Origin: Lepidodermella squamata
Taxonomy: Eukaryota; Gastrotricha
DNA length: 64,000 bases
Assembly: GCA_047495785.1 (NCBI GenBank)
Contig: JBLDXI010000033.1
Location: forward strand, 186,001 to 250,000
Reading direction: 5' to 3'
The position numbers and the translations under genes are program-made. Positions 57,475 to 64,000 of this stretch are shown one piece after another. Under the pieces are notes generated by a model. It worked only from the letters and a program-made list of their open reading frames with translations. It was not told where the DNA came from and ran no database searches. Within the stretch, counting starts at the first letter, position 1. Each line of letters begins with the position of its first letter.

Positions 57475-58189
57475 TCATTTAGACAACATAAGCCGCGAAG
57501 CAGGCGATGTCCAGAATGTTGAAAAAGAAGACATTCGACCATTTGCGCGAGATTCGACGGCAGGTGTACAGCCGAACAAGATGGTAGCGTAATTGACCAT
57601 CTTTATGTGATCATCGAAGCAGAATCGAGAAGATGCCATAGATCTTGTCTTCGATGCGAGAGGAATGTCCGGGTTGTTGGCTTTCAACGTACCGACCAGA
57701 GTTGTGTTGCTGGCGAGTATCTGCTGAGCAAGTGAACAGCTCGTGGAGTAGTGTAACAGGGTCAAATGGTCTGGGTTCACAGGTCACAGGTGACGTTTCG
57801 ACCAGTGTTGAGAATGCATCGGCATCATCGCATTGTTAGATCGGTAACTTTGTTGCGAAGCCTTCTTGCTTTCCAAGGTACACTTCACCGGCAAGAGGAT
57901 ACGAGATTTCGGCATCGCAAAGCCAGAAGATCTTGATGCCGTACTTGACGGGCTTTGACGGCATGTCCTGGCGGAATGAGCAGCGACCACGGGTGACATT
58001 CGGACCCGGCCGGTACATCGCCTGAAATGCCTGAAGTTGGTAGTGGAACAGTGCCCAGATGTCACGGACGCTTGCCAACTTGTAACCAGTCGCTGATTTC
58101 CCTAATTTCAACAATTCATTGATAAATTGGCGACTAAGAGTTTCACACCGATGGTGTCGGAAGGCAACAACTAACTCCGCATTGAACAT
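57475..58189 (-). pseudogene. piggyBac transposase relic
   Basis: The minus-strand frame 58189-57836 contains RCSFRQDMPSKPVKYGIKIF followed by WLCDAEISYPLAGEVYLGKQ. This is the strongly conserved R-x-x-F-R-x-Y-x-P-x-K-P-x-K-x-G stretch of piggyBac DDD transposases; Tyr of RQY is Asp here. After a frame break, 57780-57475 continues with SLAQQILASNTTLVGTLKAN and SSRFCFDD, the next conserved block. The frameshift, several stops and missing ends make it a dead copy. Confidence 0.8.
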
Positions 58190-58867
58190 AGTTTGGACTG
58201 GATAGCTTGTGGAAAATTGTACTCGCCCTTCGCTTAGTTGCAGCCAACTCTCCTTAATAGCGACAATTTTGATGACTTTGAGCTTCAGGGCTTGGTATTA
58301 GCTTCAGCTTACGAGATGTCGCTCTCGTGTTGTGTGCTTTATACCGCTGGTACCGGTTAAGGGAGATGAACGGGTTCGCTTTAAGGAGCCAGTACCGGAT
58401 TGAGGTTGTCTTCAGATTCAGGTGCCGGGTTCTGATCGCCTACAGATGCCGGTGCCAAGATAAGTGCCGGGCCAGTAAGATTGCCGTCAGGTGCCGAATT
58501 AGGATTGCCTTCGTGTGCCAGACTGAGATTTCTTCTGTTGCAGGTGCCGGGTTTAGATTAGCTCCAGACGAGGGTGCCGAGAGTGACTGCAAAGCACCCA
58601 GATCTTCGCAGGAGATCTCCAGTAGGTAATCAAATGTCCCAACATTCTCCACCTCCGCCAGTGTTCCGATGACAACGTGCTTCGAAATAATGCCAAATTT
58701 CTGAAATCATGGCAATTGATAATTGATAAGAAAAAATTTCGCCTAACCTAATATGTTTGGATTACCATATTTGGATGAGGTATAATAGTGGCGATTCAGA
58801 AGAATGAGCATTAGCGCAGGGATGTTGCATTGTAGAGCATTCAGTGATGCATGATGCATAAGATGAA
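58190..58867. other. Spacer; nothing recognised
   Basis: A plus-strand frame (58327-58629) has imperfect repeats of 'gtgccg(g)gtt' type and an Arg/Cys-rich translation. It is more like a repeat than a gene. Confidence 0.4.
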
Positions 58868-59110
58868 TATGCCCACCTCACATCGAGAAGCCTCTGCATT
58901 GTTTTAACGACAACTCCGAAATCCTCGGCGATATCTCTCAGCTGCTAAATTCGAGCTGGGGACGGGCTATAGAACCGATAAATAGCATTTGCGAAAGAGA
59001 TGAAAGCGTTTACCGAATTATTATCTTTTATAGCATCACGGACAGCTTGCTTAAGGCGATGTGCCACGCAATGAAATATCCAGAGCAGACCGGAAATTAT
59101 TTTCAAAATG
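58868..59110 (-). pseudogene. hAT-type transposase relic
   Basis: Reading the minus strand from about 59110: FHCVAHRLKQAVRDAIKDNN, then FISFANAIYRFYSPSPA, a stop, QLRDIAEDFG and RLLDVRW. This matches the C-x2-HRL...L..A..., SP...L..iA..., tRW series of hAT transposases of the ZMYM/KIAA1586 type. At least one internal stop is present and flanking parts are missing. Confidence 0.65.
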
Positions 59111-59639
59111 TTACCTCATCACAAATTACAAATTAAGATGAGTTTTGATCCAGAATAAATCGAACTAAATTACCGACACCTCCAATCACTCCCATCATGA
59201 CGCTAGCAATCCTGTCCAGTGGGCTTTGAGAAATTGCTCAGTAAGAGAAAGTTGAAACCGAATCAATCATTGATTTATTTAATGCTAATCAGTCCACTCG
59301 ACGATGGCTGGTCGAAAACAGAGCTGAAATTGTAATTAATATTTGTAGGCTGGTCGCCCAGCGCGGGGCTCATGGTCGGAAAAACCCATGTGAGCTTGAC
59401 GGACTCCCAGAACCGCTAGCCTGCAGCAAGTTGAAAATCTGCCCAAGTACACCGGCATTCGATTTTCAATTGCTGATGCTGTTGATGCTCCAGATATATA
59501 AATGGACAGCCGAAGCGTTGAGTTGTCTCAGTGTAGGCGATGCCTTAGCCTCGCCTTTTGGGCGGCGAATTAACAGAGTCTTCGCTGCTCGATGAGCCTG
59601 TCGCCGTGCTTATATATAAAAGGTCGTATTCCATGTGAA

Positions 59640-59930
59640 TTACCAATATTTTTTATGAAAATTCAAAGAAATCTCGTTCAAACAGTCCCAGCAGTCGTTT
59701 ATGATAAACAGTAGGAGTTCCGTACCTTCAGCTTCCTTAAATCTTGCATGTTTTGCGTCGATTTTGAGAAAGCTCAAAGCTTTTGCGACGCTCATTGAAA
59801 AAACTTGAATCGCATACTTGAATTTCATTGGCCATTTCTCCCATTCTGCATGATTTTTAGACAAGGAATTTGCCAGCTGCATGAGCTGCATGCTATCTTG
59901 AAGTTCAATCAGCTTATGGACGAAATTCAC
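59640..59930 (-). pseudogene. P-element/THAP9-type transposase fragment
   Basis: The frame reads MKFKYAIQVFSMSVAKALSF, then RFKEAEGTELLLFIINDCWD and CLNEIS. This fits the conserved 'MkV..A.QvfS.sVA.al..l' and 'aT..Fi...n..fD.lNs' block of P-element and THAP9 transposases. Only about 96 codons survive; the THAP finger and the rest of the catalytic region are not seen nearby. Confidence 0.7.
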
Positions 59931-60004
59931 GTCAGCAACATATATTTTCTCATCAATATCTTCGAAGAGTGGTATCGTGGTGTCGTGGAGTGGATCGAAT
60001 GTAA

Positions 60005-60145
60005 CACTGCTTTTCGAGGCGTGTTGTCATAACTATGGTCATTATTGGTAGTCATGTTAATCCGTTATCTCTGTTTACTGTCAGGGAAATAAATTCACAT
60101 AGGCCTTGAGAATGAAAGCTGGCAATTTCAGGGATCTTAGATTTG
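60005..60145 (+). repeat. Direct repeat, copy 2 (copy 1 at 56870-57030)
   Basis: Same orientation as copy 1, with small indels. If they are long terminal or terminal direct repeats of one element, the enclosed 3 kb would be its body, but the mixed transposase relics inside argue for repeated insertion. Confidence 0.75.
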
Positions 60146-60888
60146 CGATTTATATTTGTAACGGGGGACCGGAGCTGGGAAGAAAAGGCGTCCTTTCTTG
60201 TTTAATTCACCGAAAAGAAAATGCCCTGATGGGAATATAATGAGTAAGCCCTTGGAGTCCCAAAATAGCGGCGAGAACACCTACCTAATGCTGTTCGACC
60301 ACGGCGCCGCTTGGCTCCGACCTTTTCGACTCGTTTCATCGTTTCTACGGTCAATTTTCGGCGGCCGTTGTACAGCTCAAAGCCGACGGTGTGAGAACAA
60401 ACGGATTCGACGTAATTTGTGAATGGGTTTTGTGGCAAAGCATGTGCCGTATCGCACGCGCCTTTTTCATTCTTCAAATTTCTGCGTTAGGTGATTTAAG
60501 TCGATTAGGTGGAATATGTGGATTAGTTGAATTAGGTGGATTCTGTTTCTTGATTTTGCTCCAGTCTTGAGCTAATGAGCTGGCTGGCGAACTCCGAATA
60601 TCAGCGAGAGCCTAGCGTTCAGCAATTCTGTTATAGATTCATTGGTTGATTTAGCTGCTGCTTGGTACCGGTTTTTACGGAGAGAACGGAGAGAAACTTC
60701 TGGTAAACCAAGAAGAAGGATTCTTCTATTTCCGATGTTTCACGTGATTGCGGCGAAGAATTAATAATTATTAATAAACCAAATAATGAACCAAAGAGTC
60801 ATAGAAGGCGCTTGACATTGGCATCGTGACATCGACATTGAATATTTTACTGAAATTGTTTAATACATTTTAATTATTTGCTTCCTAG
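60146..60888. other. Spacer; nothing recognised
   Basis: Short frames on both strands (60198-60422 plus; 60477-60202 minus) without recognisable domains. Confidence 0.4.
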
Positions 60889-61115
60889 GGCATCTCGTGT
60901 ATAATCTGGCGCGACAATACGAATGCATTATCAAACACATGAATCGGAACCTATTCTGGCCAGGCTTCGCTGGTGATAAGAAAATTCATTACCTGGTAGA
61001 AATTGCTCTGGGCGACTGGGCGATGGCTCGTCTCAGAAACATGAAGGATGCTTGTGAAGGCGAATGGTTCCGGAGGCTGAACTCGGCAATATAGTTGCGG
61101 TCGCATCGAAACTTG
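60889..61115 (+). pseudogene. Chimeric TPR-family relic: exon 3 head fused to exon 2 tail
   Basis: After an acceptor ('cttcctag', ending 60888) it starts exactly like exon 3: GHLVYNLARQ, then MNRNLFWPGFAGDKK. It then passes without a break into the end of exon 2: WAMARLRNMKDACEGEW (compare GMALARLGNLTDECSEW). After a small deletion and frame change it reads EAELGNIVAVASKLG and ends at an intact 'gtaaat' donor. The order exon 3 then exon 2 is the reverse of the gene, so an unequal exchange between tandem copies followed by deletion is likely. Confidence 0.8.
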
Positions 61116-61839
61116 GTAAATTTCCCATTCACTAAACAATTGAAGTTTTGAAAATACCTCATTCGCCTTGATAAATATGGATGATTAAAGAATGGATTAA
61201 ATAGGGAATAGGGAACTATATAACCCAGAAAGGAAGCTTCATCCCCAATTTGAGTCTATATATAGTATTCAGATTCCGTTGTTCAGTTGAATAATGCATC
61301 CTTATGCATTAGCATTTGATCGGACGCGTTGCTTTGATGTAAAACTTAATACATGAAAATAGCGCGTGTCGAACGGTAAAAAGCAACTGATTGGTTCAAA
61401 ACTGGTTTATTGATAAAGACCGTTAACATAAAACAACCTATTTTATGGCGATATAAGGTTTCATTCTCGTGCTAGCCAGAAACTACGAATCAGTACTGAA
61501 TCAGTGGCCAATCGGGACTCCTTCCTTTGTCCATTTCTCGCATCACTCGCTCGAAGTGAGCATATGAAAGAAAATCTCACGGCACCATACTGATCCTCAA
61601 ACTGTGATTTCAACAATTCCCTCATAATCCCCAGTGCACGGCGTTGAATTTCCGAATGCACTTTCTATGACTCCGAGAAGTGAGTATAAGTAGTGGATTT
61701 ACGAGGATTATGATTGTATTGAGGATTTTGTCGTGCAACTCTTAGTTGTTTCATGATGGAATGCGAAATGTGTGTCGCCATTTGTGGTGAAGTCTTTCAT
61801 TTCCGGGTAAACAACACAGAGGAACCTTGTCGACGAGCG
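61116..61839. other. Spacer before the channel relic; nothing recognised
   Basis: A minus-strand frame (61661-61461) has no recognisable domain. From about 61720 the sequence begins to resemble the region just upstream of the channel genes ('tttc(a/c)(a/t)ttccgggtaaac'). Confidence 0.45.
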
Positions 61840-62310
61840 CGCGTTCATTTCATCTGAACTTCAGTCGATTGAATTCCGTTATATTTGTGCCATAAAATGT
61901 CTTTCCTACCCGCCCAGATCCTGCCGCATTTCTCGCTACGAGGTCAAAGTAATAGGAAACTTTAGAAGCTTGACTTACAAGTGGATAAACCCAATCTTTA
62001 CACGTAATAAAAGGAATAAGAAATTGTTTAATTGTCCTCGGGTGTCAAACATTCCTGAGAGTCAGCCTATTTCGAATCCCCAAGGTATTTTGAGAATTTC
62101 TCGCCAACTTGGTGTAAAGTTTACAGAGGAGATGACCAAGGCCGACCGGTGAATATTGGGCATGAAAACGAATCGTTAGGGCACCTTACCCTATACTTAT
62201 GAGAACATTCGAATTATTGTCTGAGACCTCTGTTTATTTGAATTAATTTAATTTTTTTCCACTGGTAGCTGCTTAATACTTTTATTGCGCAGGCTTTGCT
62301 TTTCCGTTGT
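61840..62310 (+). pseudogene. Almost wholly deleted fourth channel gene and its 3' flank
   Basis: 'cagtcgattgaattccg' and 'aaaatgtctttcctac' at 61862-61908 match the signal-peptide start of the channel genes ('ccagttgatttcgaaat' and 'ggatgtttttcctac' at 40731-40770). The next bases, 'ccgcccagatcctgccg', match sequence normally found just after a channel stop codon (41872 onward) and continue as the channel 3' flank. A gene body of about 1.1 kb has been removed between them. Confidence 0.7.
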
Positions 62311-62447
62311 ACGATGAAATGCGGAAAATGGGCGAGGTTCTTTTGCTGCGAATCCTTTCATTTCCTGGTGAATAACAGAGCATAGCCTAGTCAACGAGTG
62401 CGTGATCGAACTCAAGTCGATTGATTATCGCAATATTTGAACCAGAG

Positions 62448-63584
62448 ATGTTTTTCCTATTCATCATACTCTCGAACGTAGGCTCTAGCTGGCTATTCTC
62501 GGAAATAGCGAATGCTAGAAGTATAGCTTTGCTAAATAAATGCGGTCACCTGTCAGTTGAATCTGTGAATCCGAGCTGTAACACTAGCAGCAGTTTCGCC
62601 TACTCCGACCACTCTTGCACGCCAACGCCTGTTGAAATTAGTTTGGTCGTCTATCGCAACTACGGAATTGATGACATAAATCAGAGCTTCAAGCTGCTGT
62701 TCAGCGTTTCAGTTGAGTGGGCTGTCAGCTGCAAAGCACTAGAACACGATGAAGGAGAAATATTCTACCCGAATGCCTCGCTTTTCTGGACACCTCTGAT
62801 ATATCACGACAATTCCATTGATGATCTTTCCATGAAACATTTTCACAAGGATCTAATTATTCGAACAAAGAAAGGTTTTGCGTCTTCCCTGATGGTTCTG
62901 CGAGGTGTGGCTACTTCTCTATGTGATATAGACTTGAGGAATTTTCCATTTGACTACCAAGAATGTTCGATTGGTATTCGCGTAGGAAATCGAATTAAAG
63001 ATGCCATAGTAAAAGGAACAGTAAAAGCCCGTTATGATTTCAATACGCCAACTCGTGACAACTGGGAACTTCTGACAATCCGAATGAATGTAGATCCTCG
63101 TTCCCTGGCTTCTCGTTCTCCCGTTTTCAAAATTGTTCTCAAAAGACGACCCCACTTCTATGTCTGGTTTCTAATTGTTCCTTGCATCATTTTGACCTCG
63201 ATGCAGTTCCTCTCTGTCGCTATTCATGCAACCAAGCCTTTAAGGCCAGTCTTTGCGTTTACTGTTCTCCTTGCTATGACCGCTTTGAGGCTTGAAGTTA
63301 CCCGAAGGACTCCAGCTAAGCCCGGACGGATGCTACTAACGGATTTCACGCGCTCCTGTGAACTGTTGACGCTGCTGATTACTGTATACGCATTTGTAAC
63401 GTGCTACATGGCGAAAAAGTACTCCAAATGGTACAATCGGAACGTCATAGTTCGTGGGCGTTTCAAGCTGTCTCGAAATAGGCTGATGGACGTTATAGCT
63501 TTTTCGGTAGCTGTTATTGCCTTCAGTGTAATTTGCATCGCCGTTCTTGAACCTGTTCGATATACGGATAACACTGCGCATTAA
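62448..63584 (+). CDS. Cys-loop ligand-gated ion channel subunit 3
   Basis: Intronless, 378 residues from ATG 62448 (MFFLFIILSNVGSSW). The Cys-loop is CDIDLRNFPFDYQEC. M1 runs to about FLSVAIHA; M2 is RPVFAFTVLLAMTAL, so the Gly-Phe-Ala-Ile of the other copies is Val-Phe-Ala-Phe; M3 contains LLITVYAFVTC; M4 ends VICIAVLEPVR, with a slightly longer, acidic-containing tail. The ligand-binding half is the most diverged of the three (for example KGFASSLMVLRGVATS), while the membrane half is strongly conserved. The M3-M4 loop is again only about 24 residues. Upstream lies the conserved block 62268-62312; a hAT MITE follows. Confidence 0.9.
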   Translation: MFFLFIILSNVGSSWLFSEIANARSIALLNKCGHLSVESVNPSCNTSSSFAYSDHSCTPTPVEISLVVYRNYGIDDINQSFKLLFSVSVEWAVSCKALEHDEGEIFYPNASLFWTPLIYHDNSIDDLSMKHFHKDLIIRTKKGFASSLMVLRGVATSLCDIDLRNFPFDYQECSIGIRVGNRIKDAIVKGTVKARYDFNTPTRDNWELLTIRMNVDPRSLASRSPVFKIVLKRRPHFYVWFLIVPCIILTSMQFLSVAIHATKPLRPVFAFTVLLAMTALRLEVTRRTPAKPGRMLLTDFTRSCELLTLLITVYAFVTCYMAKKYSKWYNRNVIVRGRFKLSRNRLMDVIAFSVAVIAFSVICIAVLEPVRYTDNTAH

Positions 63585-63727
63585 TAGTCCCATCCCTAGT
63601 CCGTGGTTCGCATGTCAATTGCAAGAAACAAGCCAAGTACGGGGAGGCGCCGATCTCGAACTATTCAATAATACGTGATATACGTATCTATTGTATGCTC
63701 ATTTCTTCTGATATGTATGTGTGTCAC

Positions 63728-63994
63728 CAGAGGCGTAGCCAGGATTTATTTTTGGGGGGTGTTAATGAAACCTGCGGCCTCGAAAATTTCGGGGTCGAAA
63801 AAACACATTAAAAGCCCATTTGCGAGCGAAGCGAGCTTTAGCTGGCGCTTTTTCGGGCATTTTCAAGCTGAAAATAGCCTTAAAATGCGTTAAAAGTTGC
63901 ATGCTTCTCAGAAAATTTGTTACTGGAGACCACTTTCAGGATTTCTTTGGGGGGTGTTTAACACCCAAAACCCCCCCCCCTGTCTACGCCACTG
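63728..63994. mobile_element. 267-bp hAT-type MITE
   Basis: The ends are CAGAGGCGTAGCCAGGATTT on the left and, reading inward from the right, CAGTGGCGTAGACAGGGGG. The left flank is the 8-mer tgtgtcac (63720-63727). The right flank shows its first six bases, tgtgtc (63995-64000), before the window ends. An 8-bp duplication and CAG(T/A)GGCG ends are typical of hAT elements. There is no coding capacity. Confidence 0.8.
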
Positions 63995-64000
63995 TGTGTC

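Noticed and set aside
1-64000. CRISPR arrays, rRNA genes, bacterial operons
   Set aside because: No regularly spaced identical repeats, no rRNA-like sequence, and gene structure is eukaryotic with spliced exons.

Overview
The window is nuclear DNA from an invertebrate animal. Genes are split by GT..AG introns, Cys-loop receptor channels are present, and introns and spacers are full of broken DNA transposons and retroelements. There is no bacterial gene organisation. I cannot name the species. Short TTAGGG-type tracts (23353-23375 and, degenerate, 51190-51240) argue weakly against a typical TTAGGC nematode, and splice acceptors just upstream of tightly packed start codons suggest trans-splicing. 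Neither point settles the lineage.

The backbone is a head-to-tail, plus-strand array of one multigene family that I do not recognise beyond its N-terminal TPR repeats. Each full copy encodes about 611-620 residues in three blocks: exon 1 (about 177 codons, TPR), exon 2 (801 or 804 bp, a conserved probably helical core) and exon 3 (about 168-178 codons). Both introns are phase 1 at fixed positions. Copies in order: T1 (5' partial, 2241-6171), T2 (6694-8608), T3 (8931-22245), T4 (22355-27992), a decayed copy (exon 1 at 28035-28420, exon 3 at 31779-31980), T5 (32123-40119), an exon-1 relic (40225-40364), T6 (45316-52631), another exon-1 scrap (52743-52832) and a chimeric exon-3/exon-2 relic (60889-61115). 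T2 lacks intron 1 and has a 52-bp intron 2. The other introns are 1.1-8.9 kb and carry most of the transposon debris.

Interleaved with this array are three intact, intronless genes for Cys-loop ligand-gated channel subunits (40756-41862, 43442-44551, 62448-63584), with conserved flanks and one almost wholly deleted fourth copy (61840-62310).

Mobile DNA includes a 6.06-kb element or inverted duplication with 1,781-bp arms (12091-18146) in T3 intron 1, with a nested 793-bp MULE-type element bearing a FLYWCH-like fragment and an 8-bp target duplication. There are also a TA-flanked element (810-2186), a 267-bp hAT-type MITE (63728-63994), an element near 42298-43199 that is absent from the paralogous site, and relics of hAT, piggyBac, P-element, MULE, Harbinger-like, LINE and CCHC-gag coding regions.

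How the TPR proteins and channels might work together is unknown. Their physical interleaving is clear, but any functional link would be inference.
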